Source: JABCPE02 sp963520375
GTDB taxonomy: Bacteria; Bacteroidota; Bacteroidia; Flavobacteriales; Weeksellaceae
Assembly (NCBI GenBank): GCA_963520375.1
Contig: CAUQQF010000001.1
Span: 62,001-126,000, forward strand
Length of the DNA stretch: 64,000 bases
Direction: 5' to 3'
The position numbers and the translations under genes are program-made. A model generated the notes under the pieces. The model was not told the origin of the DNA. It worked only from the letters and a program-made list of their open reading frames with translations, and did no database searches. This document shows positions 15,984-23,076 of this stretch, one piece after another. The stretch's first letter is position 1. Every line of letters begins with the position of its first letter.

Positions 15984-16361
15984 TTATGCTTTGTAATGTT
16001 TTTTAGGAATTGCATAGCCTCTGTGTCTTCCCTTTGTGGAAAGGTAAAAAATCGTAGAGGAGGCGTTTCCCATTGCAATCAGATTGAGTAAACTTGCCTC
16101 TGACAAATCACCCAGAAACTCTAAAATATTCCCATAACTTTCTTTATATTTTTCGCTGGTTTTAAGCCAATGATAATGTGTAGCTCTCCCAATTTTTGCC
16201 ATTCTGGAGGCTGGTCTCACAATACCGAAGCTATGTTTTAGAGCTGTAAGCATACGGATTTGCTTAAAACTGAGCGAGGATTGGTGTAATATTTCCTCTG
16301 CTAAAAAATCTCGGTGTAATTGTTCTAAATCAAAAATTTGTGTTTCAGCCATTCTTTTCAT
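15984..16361 (-). CDS. Helix-turn-helix protein, terminase-small-subunit-like
   Basis: A 125-residue protein with a homeodomain-like helix-turn-helix at about residues 49-72 (GIVRPASRMAKIGRATHYHWLK) and a C-terminal STKGRHRGYAIP that resembles the end of some phage terminase small subunits of the phBC6A51 type. It may therefore be a DNA-binding protein recruited from a phage. There is no large terminase or capsid gene in the element, so packaging by the element itself is not supported; a satellite-type role cannot be excluded. It lies between the serine recombinase gene and the repeat array at 16487-16536. Confidence 0.6.
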   Translation of the reverse strand: MKRMAETQIFDLEQLHRDFLAEEILHQSSLSFKQIRMLTALKHSFGIVRPASRMAKIGRATHYHWLKTSEKYKESYGNILEFLGDLSEASLLNLIAMGNASSTIFYLSTKGRHRGYAIPKKHYKA

Positions 16362-16486
16362 TTTTTATTAAACTTTAGTTATTTTTCCAAAAAGTGTCTA
16401 ATTTGTATAACTTCCTCTGATTTATCATTGTATCTTTTGTTGATGAGGTTTTTAGAGAATTTTATAACACCTACCAAACCCTCTAC

Positions 16487-16536
16487 ACCTTTTCTATCAA
16501 TCTCTAACTTTTTCTAATACTTTCTACTATTTTCTA
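16487..16536 (-). repeat. Five phased 10-bp repeats (TAGAAANNNN)
   Basis: On the plus strand TTTCTA occurs at 16491, 16511, 16521 and 16531, with the variant TCTCTA at 16501: five units at exact 10-bp spacing, one helical turn. This may be an iteron array or intrinsically curved DNA. It lies 89 bases beyond the stop codon of the initiator-like gene. Confidence 0.7.
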
Positions 16537-16624
16537 ACTATTACTGAAAAATAGGAGTAGAACAGAGGTTTTGAGTCTTTTAGCTCCCCCCCTACATCCC
16601 CCATTATTACTGTTCATATTTTTT

Positions 16625-17398
16625 CTAACACCTTTTTCTCTTCAAATGGATATTTCCTTTGATTAAATCAGCAGTTTTTATTCCTACTCCTTTTCTTGTG
16701 ATTACAATATGAGATTTATCGTATTCTGGATATAGATATTTTACTACTTCTCTTGTAATAGGTTGTCCATTGGGACAAGTAAGATACACGGTTTCTCCAT
16801 TTTTCACTTTGATAAATCCTGCCTTTTCCGCATCTATTTTCATATTATGAGCCGTAGTAGTAGAAATTTTATAAAATTTTGCAAGAAACCTTACGGGCAA
16901 GCCGTAATATGTTTTAGGATAAGAACGAGTACTCATACTGATAACTCCATTATTAGCTATCGGCACTCGCTTTTCCTTATCCAAAAACTTTTTATAATTT
17001 ATGCAAAACATTATCATTGCTCCATTACAAAACGCTCTGAAATCATTAAAATTCTCTCTGTCAAAAACTACTCCTGTTTGAAATTTATCTTTATACTTTC
17101 TTTTTAATTGCTTGTAAGAAACTACTCTCAAAGAACTTCGCTTTGAATTTAGGCTAAGCCAACGATTTTTTAATAGCCATTGAAGGCAGTTTTCTAATGT
17201 TTTAGTGGTTATACCTATTTCCTTTGCCCAAACTTTTTTACTTTCTAAATTGATATGTAAATGACCACTAGATATACATTTTAGATAAATGTATATCTTC
17301 AAGTGGTTTAGTTTTATTCCGACAATTGCCCTCTCAATCACTCCAATAGGAATAGTAGTATAAGCCTTCTCCATTTTATATTGAATACTATCAATCAT
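16625..17398 (-). CDS. Replication-initiator-like winged-helix protein (uncertain)
   Basis: A 257-residue basic protein with two helix-turn-helix-like segments: one near residues 45-75 (WAKEIGITTKTLENCLQWLLKNRWL) and one near 170-195 (FLAKFYKISTTTAHNMKIDAEKAGFI). This double winged-helix plan is seen in plasmid and integrative-element initiator proteins, but I see no catalytic motif and do not recognise a named family. It follows the excisionase-like gene by 12 bases, so they are probably co-transcribed. The phased repeat array lies just downstream, which fits an origin; this is inference. A transcriptional regulator is the alternative. Confidence 0.6.
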   Translation of the reverse strand: MIDSIQYKMEKAYTTIPIGVIERAIVGIKLNHLKIYIYLKCISSGHLHINLESKKVWAKEIGITTKTLENCLQWLLKNRWLSLNSKRSSLRVVSYKQLKRKYKDKFQTGVVFDRENFNDFRAFCNGAMIMFCINYKKFLDKEKRVPIANNGVISMSTRSYPKTYYGLPVRFLAKFYKISTTTAHNMKIDAEKAGFIKVKNGETVYLTCPNGQPITREVVKYLYPEYDKSHIVITRKGVGIKTADLIKGNIHLKRKRC

Positions 17399-17410
17399 AA
17401 GTGGAGATTT

Positions 17411-17704
17411 TTAATCCTGTAAATTATTCTTCTTCAATGCCTCCTTGACCTCTGCCAAATTATAGACAACCCTGCCATCAATAGAGGTTTCTGGAATAGT
17501 TCCTCGTTTTACACATTTTCGTAAAGTTGGCAATGATATATTCAACATATCTGCTAACTGCTTACGAGTGAGAAATGTGTTCTGGTCATAAAGTCCTAAA
17601 TTCTTTTGAAATTCAGATAGAAGTTGAGAAACACCATTAAGAATTTCCTTTTTGAATTCTTCTGGAGTAATGTTGTGCAGCTGAGTAATATTATTATTAT
17701 CCAT
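17411..17704 (-). CDS. Excisionase-like helix-turn-helix protein
   Basis: A 97-residue protein whose C-terminal half is the MerR/excisionase-type winged helix: FLTRKQLADMLNISLPTLRK, then KRGTIPETSIDGRVVYNLAEVKEALKK. Such proteins bend attachment-site DNA for excision or act as small regulators. I choose the ATG at 17704; a TTG two codons upstream is also in frame. Its start region is overlapped by an inverted repeat, which suggests autoregulation. Position one gene away from the integrase fits a directionality factor. Confidence 0.82.
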   Translation of the reverse strand: MDNNNITQLHNITPEEFKKEILNGVSQLLSEFQKNLGLYDQNTFLTRKQLADMLNISLPTLRKCVKRGTIPETSIDGRVVYNLAEVKEALKKNNLQD

Positions 17705-17739
17705 TGTCAATCTATTTTAATGTTGCAAAGATTGACAAT
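17703..17739 (-). promoter_or_regulatory. Inverted repeat over the excisionase gene start
   Basis: ATTGTCAATC (17703-17712) and its exact reverse complement GATTGACAAT (17730-17739) are 17 bases apart. One arm covers the start codon of the excisionase-like gene; the other lies where its promoter should be, next to an AATCTTTG sequence close to the -7 consensus. This is a likely operator. Confidence 0.65.
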
Positions 17740-17745
17740 AATTTC

Positions 17746-17782
17746 TACGGATAAAATTCTATTTTATACGGATTTATACGGA
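17746..17782. repeat. Three TACGGA direct repeats
   Basis: TACGGA occurs at 17746-17751, 17767-17772 and 17777-17782, spaced 21 and 10 bases, that is, on the same face of the helix. They lie upstream of the excisionase-like gene and could be binding sites for a phage-type regulator or recombination factor. Confidence 0.45.
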
Positions 17783-17812
17783 AGAAAAAAAACAAATTAA
17801 ATCAAATGAATT

Positions 17813-18484
17813 TTAGTAAAATCTTTTCACTACTGTTTCGTGCTTTTCCCCAGAAGATAGTTTGTAATTTGGGTGATATTTTATACCTAAGTTAAATTCT
17901 AAGTTCAAAAATTCAACAAATTCCTTAATTGTAATATTGGGCATCATTATCTTCTTATGAAAATTCTTTTCTTCTAATCTTTTTTCAAACTCAAAAATCG
18001 CATTTGCTTTTGCTATAAATCCCCTTTTTATAGGTTTTCCTTCTTTATCAAAAGCATTTAAATTATTCAAAATTGATTTAAATTTTTCTAAGTATAAATC
18101 AGATTTGAAAATAGTAGGGTAAGTAGAGCCCTTATCAACAATATTTAACTCATCTAATTTTGAATATAAATAATACTGATTTTGAAAATATTTAGTGTGG
18201 TATTCACACTCATTAACAACCTCTATTCTATCACAATAAACACCAAAAATATCTTGATAAGTATAAAATGATTGAATAGCATCAAAACAAATAGCCTTTT
18301 TACTGACTACATTAGCATTGTTAATCATATTGATATAATATTCTCTAAGGTCATTATAGAACATCTTAAAATTATTATAAGAATAGTTTTCATTGTCTTT
18401 CTTTACCGTAACTATTCCATCACTATTAATACTTACAGAAATATTTATTTTTTCTGTAAATTTTCTAAGAAATACTCCTATCAT
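17813..18484 (-). CDS. Uncharacterised protein translated with the integrase
   Basis: A 223-residue soluble protein, rich in Asn, Lys, Phe and Tyr. I do not recognise it. The C-terminal part (KKIMMPNITIKEFVEFLNLEFNLGI) looks helical; no catalytic motif is visible. Its start overlaps the integrase stop by four bases (ATGA), so it is translationally coupled to the integrase and probably serves the element's mobility or maintenance. Low-GC composition matches the rest of the element. Confidence 0.65.
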   Translation of the reverse strand: MIGVFLRKFTEKINISVSINSDGIVTVKKDNENYSYNNFKMFYNDLREYYINMINNANVVSKKAICFDAIQSFYTYQDIFGVYCDRIEVVNECEYHTKYFQNQYYLYSKLDELNIVDKGSTYPTIFKSDLYLEKFKSILNNLNAFDKEGKPIKRGFIAKANAIFEFEKRLEEKNFHKKIMMPNITIKEFVEFLNLEFNLGIKYHPNYKLSSGEKHETVVKRFY

Positions 18485-19821
18485 TTTACTATTTTTAATT
18501 TTACCTCTTCTAAATTATTTTCTTTTGCTCTCTTAAGCCAGAAGCTTTTCATTTCTTCTGCATATTCTTTCGGTGTGGTTTGTATATAATTAAAAAACAT
18601 TTTTTCTGATTGATGTCCAGTAATTGCCATTATGGTAAGAGTGGGGAGCTTTCCATAATGATTGGTTGCAAAACTCCTACGACAAATATGTGATGACATT
18701 AATTCATACTTTGGATATTCGCCTTCTTCCTTCCTTTTTGTTTCTGGATTCATTTTTGCTCCACTTACAATCTCGGTAAGCCCAACTTCTCTACCTATTT
18801 CTTTTATATATTCATTAAATTTTTGGTCTGAAAGTGCAGGAGGAAAATCATTATTCCATTTCTTTAGAATTTGCTCAATCTGATGATGAATAGGTATTAC
18901 AACATCAACCCCTGTTTTATTAGCAGTAATCTCTATAAAACCATTTTTAATATTGGTGGCATTTATATTTTTAAAATCTCCTATTCTCTGACCTGTCCAA
19001 AGTCCAATAATTAATAAATCTCTAGCTTTGTCTAACTTTTTATTATGAGAAAAATCGTGATAAAAAATTCTATCTATTTCCTCCTCTGTCAAATATATAG
19101 CCTTTGTTTTACTATCTGGTTTGAAAAATTCTGGATGATTAATTTCATCGTGTACAGGGAAACCTTCTAACTTGGCTTGTCGTGCAAAAGTTTTTATATT
19201 TTTAATATAGTTTCCTGTTGTCTTTAAATTGAGATTTTGAACTTTATGTAAAAAGTGTAGAAACTCTTTATGAAAATTGAGATTTAAATCTCTATATTTA
19301 ATCTTTTTACCAGAATATTTTTCAAATTCTAAAAGTTTAGTCAGCGTTGCTTTATATGCTTTGATGGTATCAGCAGATACAGGCTTATTAGTCTTTTTGC
19401 GGATTTTTGTTGGGGCTTGTTCTATATATTTTTCTACATAAGGTACAAAAAATACTCTATCATCCTTTTCTAAATTTATAGGTCTATTAAAGCATTTTAT
19501 TATCAAATCACTTAACCAATCTTTATCAATCAAATCCCCATTACATTGTGCTTCATTAAACGAATATAATATGAATTCTTTTAAGTTATTTAAACTCTTG
19601 TTCAATTTATCATAACGATATTTACTATCAATGTTATGAGATTGAAGAACTGGATTTTCCTCAACAATATTTTTCATTGATTGTTTTGCAGAACTCCAAT
19701 GTTTTGGGTCAATAGAAAATCCCGTAGAAACTGTCAAATCAATCTCTCTGCCAGCCTTAAACCTTATATATAGACTTGCAGGGTTTCTTTTACTTTTCAG
19801 AATAAATTTAACTGTTGCCAT
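18481..19821 (-). CDS. int: Tyrosine recombinase (integrase) of the element
   Basis: A 446-residue integrase of the type common in Bacteroidota elements. Residues 1-100 form the arm-binding domain (MATVKFILKSKRNPASLYIRF), about 105-215 the SAM-like core-binding domain, and about 245-420 the catalytic domain. Catalytic residues can be seen: Arg in TGQRIGD (about 278), His-x-x-Arg in HICRRSF (about 377), His in TGHQ and the Tyr nucleophile in FFNYIQ (about 411). It should catalyse site-specific insertion into the tRNA-Arg 3' end and, with the excisionase, excision. The gene starts 157 bases from attR and is transcribed inward. Confidence 0.95.
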   Translation of the reverse strand: MATVKFILKSKRNPASLYIRFKAGREIDLTVSTGFSIDPKHWSSAKQSMKNIVEENPVLQSHNIDSKYRYDKLNKSLNNLKEFILYSFNEAQCNGDLIDKDWLSDLIIKCFNRPINLEKDDRVFFVPYVEKYIEQAPTKIRKKTNKPVSADTIKAYKATLTKLLEFEKYSGKKIKYRDLNLNFHKEFLHFLHKVQNLNLKTTGNYIKNIKTFARQAKLEGFPVHDEINHPEFFKPDSKTKAIYLTEEEIDRIFYHDFSHNKKLDKARDLLIIGLWTGQRIGDFKNINATNIKNGFIEITANKTGVDVVIPIHHQIEQILKKWNNDFPPALSDQKFNEYIKEIGREVGLTEIVSGAKMNPETKRKEEGEYPKYELMSSHICRRSFATNHYGKLPTLTIMAITGHQSEKMFFNYIQTTPKEYAEEMKSFWLKRAKENNLEEVKLKIVK

Positions 19822-19978
19822 CAGAAGATTGTTTATACATCAAATTTACAAAAAAATCCCCACATTTTCCCCACAATAGTTTAATTATTCTTAATTCTAT
19901 TTTTCCATCGGATTGTGTAACAGCCTTTGTATAGGGAGATAAGATAAAATATGAATTTAAGAAATAAATGCTGTGTGT

Positions 19979-19993
19979 TCCTTCCGCGTTCAC
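19979..19993 (+). other. attR: right 15-bp attachment repeat
   Basis: An exact copy of the tRNA-Arg 3' sequence at 8325-8339 and the right boundary of the element. The following bases lead straight into a terminator hairpin, as expected downstream of an intact tRNA gene. Confidence 0.92.
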
Positions 19994-19998
19994 CATAG

Positions 19999-20038
19999 CC
20001 CATAAAGCATTTATTTTAAATGTTTTTATGGGTTTTTT
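19999..20038 (+). terminator. Displaced native terminator of tRNA-Arg
   Basis: CCCATAAA (19999-20006) pairs with TTTATGGG (20025-20032), extended by inner pairing of ATTTA with TAAAT, and is followed by six T. It begins 6 bases after attR, so in the uninterrupted chromosome it would lie immediately behind tRNA-Arg. Confidence 0.85.
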
Positions 20039-20084
20039 AATAAAGGATAAAACAAACTGAAAATTTAGCCATTAAATTATTGCA

Positions 20085-20699
20085 ATGAAAAAAGTAGTAT
20101 TCATCATTTTAGACAAGTTTGCCAATTGGGAACTAGCTTATCTTTCTGCTGCCCTTGGCGAGGAACAATTAGGTACAGCACAATACACTGTTTTGTATGC
20201 TTCAACCAATAAAGAAGTGAAAACCTCTATTGGCAATCTCAAAGCCTTACCTGACCTTAGTATCTCGGAAATTCCTGAAGATATTTCAGCTCTCATGTTC
20301 ATTGGAGCAGAAGGTTCATGGAGTAATCTTTCTCAAGAGCAAACCTCTCAGCTACTAACCCTTGCCGAGAAAGTAAAAGCTAATGGTAAAGTATTAGGAG
20401 CTATTTGTGATAGTGCTCGCTTTTGTGCAGTGAATGGTTTGTTGAACGATGTGAAGCATACCGCTAATACTTTTGACGAGATAAAAGATGCTCCTCTCTA
20501 TACCAATGGAGAGAATTTTGTCCTTACCGCCAATGAAGCTGTTAATGATCACAAGGTAGTAACTGCCAAGGGTGATAGTGCATTGCATTTTGCGGTAAGT
20601 GTACTGCGTGCTTTAGGTGATATTCCCGAAGAAAATATACAGTTTTTCTATACCCTACACACCGAAGGTTTTCTGAAAGCAATACAAAAGATAAATTAA
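20085..20699 (+). CDS. DJ-1/PfpI family protein (class I glutamine amidotransferase-like)
   Basis: A 204-residue cytoplasmic protein of the DJ-1/PfpI superfamily. The N-terminus KKVVFIILDKFANWELAYLSAAL and the nucleophile-elbow sequence GAICDSARF (Cys at about residue 108) are typical. Family members include glyoxalase III, deglycase-like and protease-like proteins; the particular activity cannot be told from sequence. It lies outside the integrative element, 92 bases beyond attR, and is followed by the MITE-like element. It appears to be a single-gene transcription unit. Confidence 0.85.
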   Translation: MKKVVFIILDKFANWELAYLSAALGEEQLGTAQYTVLYASTNKEVKTSIGNLKALPDLSISEIPEDISALMFIGAEGSWSNLSQEQTSQLLTLAEKVKANGKVLGAICDSARFCAVNGLLNDVKHTANTFDEIKDAPLYTNGENFVLTANEAVNDHKVVTAKGDSALHFAVSVLRALGDIPEENIQFFYTLHTEGFLKAIQKIN

Positions 20700-20708
20700 T
20701 TTACTAAT

Positions 20709-20865
20709 TAACATGAGTTCGATATAAGAAAAATAACTTTTTGTTTGTAAAAAAGGGATAATCAAGACTTGCTGCTTATTCTTTCTCTGACAAAAAAACT
20801 TCTATTAAATTACTGGAGAATATTATTAATAGGAAAGAATCTTAGCTTAAGTTGAACTCATGTTA
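20709..20865. mobile_element. MITE-like element with 20-bp imperfect terminal inverted repeats
   Basis: TAACATGAGTTC at 20709-20720 is exactly inverted at 20854-20865, and the match continues inward to give about 17 of 20 identical positions. The 157-base interior has no gene. Size and structure fit a non-autonomous miniature transposable element derived from an insertion sequence. I do not see an unambiguous target-site duplication. The right end overlaps the stop codon of the following minus-strand gene. Confidence 0.72.
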
Positions 20866-21198
20866 TTTAATTCTTTCTCCCTTGAAAAAAGGATAAATGA
20901 TAATCATTCCTGTACTGGCTATACTCACAAATAGATAAAGAATTTTCTCTTCCATTTTTTCAACAAAAATTGAGTAAAATACCACATAAAACAATCCTAA
21001 AAAACCAACTATTAAACTCAATCCCCCCAATCTATAAATAATATTTGGAAATTTGATTTTACTAAAAAGCACTGCTAAAATAGGAATAGAAATACTATAT
21101 AAAATCGCAAACCAAAACTCAGAAATTAGTGCATAAGAAAAAAACAAAAGTCCCAAAATAGCATTCACACCTCCTATAAAAAGAAAGATGAGAAGCAT
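20863..21198 (-). CDS. Small four-helix membrane protein
   Basis: A 111-residue hydrophobic protein with four predicted transmembrane helices (about 1-20, 25-45, 52-72 and 85-102) and a short basic tail FKGERIK. No family recognised. The ATG at 21198 is preferred to an in-frame TTG one codon upstream. Its TAA stop (20865-20863) is formed by the outer bases of the MITE-like element's terminal repeat, so the original C-terminus may have been altered by that insertion. Confidence 0.6.
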   Translation of the reverse strand: MLLIFLFIGGVNAILGLLFFSYALISEFWFAILYSISIPILAVLFSKIKFPNIIYRLGGLSLIVGFLGLFYVVFYSIFVEKMEEKILYLFVSIASTGMIIIYPFFKGERIK

Positions 21199-21333
21199 CA
21201 ATAATATAAGGGTTGTATGTTTTTCATACTTCTAAATTAAGGAATTATTTATAAAACAAATTGCTTTATATTCAATAAAATACCAAAAACAAAAAACACT
21301 TTCAAAGAAAATTTGAAAGTGTTTTATAAAGTG

Positions 21334-21407
21334 TGGCCCCACTTGGGCTCGAACCAAGGACTTGCTGATTATGAGTCAGCTACTCTAACCAACTGAGTTA
21401 TAGGGCC
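21334..21407 (-). tRNA. tRNA with CAT anticodon (elongator Met or Ile2)
   Basis: On the minus strand the acceptor stem GGCCCTA (from 21407) pairs with TGGGGCC; the D-stem is ACTC/GAGT, the anticodon stem GCTGA/TCAGC with loop CTCATAA, and the T-arm CTTGG-TTCGAGC-CCAAG; discriminator A. CAT serves both elongator tRNA-Met and, when C34 is modified to lysidine, tRNA-Ile(AUA); the sequence does not settle which. It lacks the unpaired first base of initiator tRNA. A perfect -7 box lies upstream. Confidence 0.93.
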
Positions 21408-21436
21408 AAAGGATATTATCCTTAACAATCGGTTTG

Positions 21437-21444
21437 CAAATATA
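21437..21444 (-). promoter_or_regulatory. -7 promoter element of the CAT tRNA
   Basis: On the minus strand TATATTTG, an exact TAnnTTTG match, ends 30 bases before the first base of the tRNA. Confidence 0.6.
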
Positions 21445-21616
21445 AATAAAAATCGTAGAACAGCAAAACAAAATTCGCATTTTTATTTCAAAAAATTTAT
21501 AAAATACTGTTAATCAACAATTATATTATGAATTAAAATTGAAAATTATCATTTTTATTACAATACAAGCCAAAAATCATTAAAAACGCAATCTTTTTAT
21601 TATATTTGTCTCAAAT

Positions 21617-22168
21617 ATGTTTTTTTTGAAGGACAAAGAATTAGTTGACGCCATTGCTCAGATTCAGAATGGGAGCCAAAAAGCACAGACCAAATTGATT
21701 AATTATTTTTGGGATGATGTTTTTGGTTTTGTATTGAAAAAAGTGCAGGACAGAACCATCGCAGATGAGCTTACTGTGGCTGTTTTCGCGAAGATATTAA
21801 CTAAACTGAACCTTTATGATGAGAATTTTCAGTTTAAGACTTGGATTTTGACCATCGCACAAAATTCAGTAATAGACTATTGGCGAAAAAAATCCAGAGA
21901 GGAAGTCTTTACGGATGATTTTAAAGATGTTAAAAATGAATTTGAAAAATCTCCAGAGGAATTATTGATTTCCAAACAGCAACAACAGCATATCATCAGC
22001 ACTATTGCTTCCATGGATGCCCAATATAGGAAAATCATAGAACTGAGATTCTTCGAGGAAAAAAGCATAAAAGAAATTGCAGAAACTCTGAATATTTCGG
22101 TTGCAAATACGAAAGTGAGGATAATGAGAGCAAAAAAAATATTAGCCGAATTATTAAAAAACGAATAA
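21617..22168 (+). CDS. Sigma-70 family RNA polymerase sigma factor (ECF-like)
   Basis: A 183-residue alternative sigma factor. Region 2 is seen at about residues 27-95 (DDVFGFVLKK, then KTWILTIAQNSVIDYWRKKSRE), which binds the -10 element and core RNA polymerase. Region 4 (about 125-180) contains the helix-turn-helix SIKEIAETLNISVANTKVRIMRAKK, which reads the -35 element. There is no adjacent anti-sigma gene. A perfect -7 box TATATTTG ends only 8 bases before the ATG at 21617, so the mRNA is probably leaderless or nearly so. The lipoyl synthase gene follows after 6 bases and is likely co-transcribed. Confidence 0.9.
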   Translation: MFFLKDKELVDAIAQIQNGSQKAQTKLINYFWDDVFGFVLKKVQDRTIADELTVAVFAKILTKLNLYDENFQFKTWILTIAQNSVIDYWRKKSREEVFTDDFKDVKNEFEKSPEELLISKQQQQHIISTIASMDAQYRKIIELRFFEEKSIKEIAETLNISVANTKVRIMRAKKILAELLKNE

Positions 22169-22174
22169 AAAACA

Positions 22175-23047
22175 ATGAACAAAGAGGTTTCCGAGACAAA
22201 TACCATAACCAATAAACCCAAGTGGATAAGGGTAAAACTCCCAACAGGAAAAAACTACCGAGAACTCCGCTCATTGGTTGATAAATATAAGCTGAACACC
22301 ATCTGCCAAAGCGGTTCCTGCCCAAATATGGGAGACTGCTGGGGCGAAGGAACGGCTACCTTTATGATTTTAGGGAATATATGCACCCGTTCATGTGGTT
22401 TTTGTGGAGTAAAGACAGGAAAACCACTAGATGTAAACTGGGAAGAGCCAGAAAAAATAGCCCGTTCCATCAAACTAATGAAAATAAAACACGCTGTCAT
22501 CACCTCCGTAGACAGGGATGATTTGAAGGATATGGGCTCTATCCTATGGGCAGAAACGGTGAATGCTGTGAGAAGAATTTCTCCCGAGACAACACTAGAA
22601 ACCCTAATTCCTGATTTTCAAGGAATTACAAGACATCTTGACAGAATGATAGAAGTAGCGCCAGAAGTCATTTCTCACAATATGGAAACCGTGAAAAGGC
22701 TGACACGAGAAGTGAGAATTCAGGCAAAATATGAAAGAAGCCTAGATGTCCTCAAATACCTGAAAGACTCTGGACAGCGAAGAACAAAAACAGGAATCAT
22801 GCTGGGGCTGGGCGAAGAAAGAGATGAAGTTTTCCAAACCATAGAAGACATAAGAAATGCTAATGTGGATGTAATCACCATCGGGCAGTATCTACAGCCA
22901 AGTAAAAAACACCTGCCTGTGAAAAGATTTATCCCATTGGAAGAGTTTGAAGAGTATAGAGTTTTCGCGGAAAATCTGGGATTCAGGCATGTGGAAAGTT
23001 CGCCTCTTACAAGAAGTTCTTACAGAGCAGAAAGACATATTTTATAA
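22175..23047 (+). CDS. lipA: Lipoyl synthase
   Basis: A radical-SAM enzyme that inserts two sulfur atoms into protein-bound octanoyl groups, completing the lipoyl cofactor of pyruvate and 2-oxoglutarate dehydrogenases. The auxiliary cluster ligands are in CQSGSCPNMGDC (about residues 44-55), and the radical-SAM CxxxCxxC is CTRSCGFC (about 70-77). The terminal RSSYRAE motif, which supplies a serine ligand to the auxiliary cluster, is present. Length 290 is usual. It follows the sigma factor by 6 bases. Confidence 0.97.
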   Translation: MNKEVSETNTITNKPKWIRVKLPTGKNYRELRSLVDKYKLNTICQSGSCPNMGDCWGEGTATFMILGNICTRSCGFCGVKTGKPLDVNWEEPEKIARSIKLMKIKHAVITSVDRDDLKDMGSILWAETVNAVRRISPETTLETLIPDFQGITRHLDRMIEVAPEVISHNMETVKRLTREVRIQAKYERSLDVLKYLKDSGQRRTKTGIMLGLGEERDEVFQTIEDIRNANVDVITIGQYLQPSKKHLPVKRFIPLEEFEEYRVFAENLGFRHVESSPLTRSSYRAERHIL

Positions 23048-23076
23048 CTAAATAATAATTAACTTAAATTTATATT

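Larger units (their letters stand above)
8325..19993. mobile_element. tRNA-Arg-integrated element with two defence-like modules (11.7 kb)
   Basis: The borders are 15-bp direct repeats at 8325-8339 and 19979-19993, the left one being the 3' end of tRNA-Arg. A tyrosine integrase gene lies 157 bases inside the right border. All coding genes point leftwards. The content is integrase, an unknown protein, an excisionase-like HTH protein, an initiator-like winged-helix protein, an HTH protein, a serine recombinase, a VanZ/DUF4352/membrane-protein operon, an ABC-3C-like operon and an AbiEi/AbiEii pair. The native tRNA terminator now sits beyond the right border and the element supplies its own terminator just inside the left border. 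No relaxase, coupling protein or type IV secretion gene is visible, so it is a genomic island or satellite-like integrative element, not a self-transmissible ICE. Confidence 0.93.

Noticed and set aside
8340..19978. Self-transmissible ICE
   Set aside because: No relaxase, coupling protein, VirB4 or Tra genes are seen; integrase plus cargo alone does not support conjugation.
21334..21407. CAT tRNA as a second integration site
   Set aside because: No direct repeat of its 3' end or recombinase gene was found near it.
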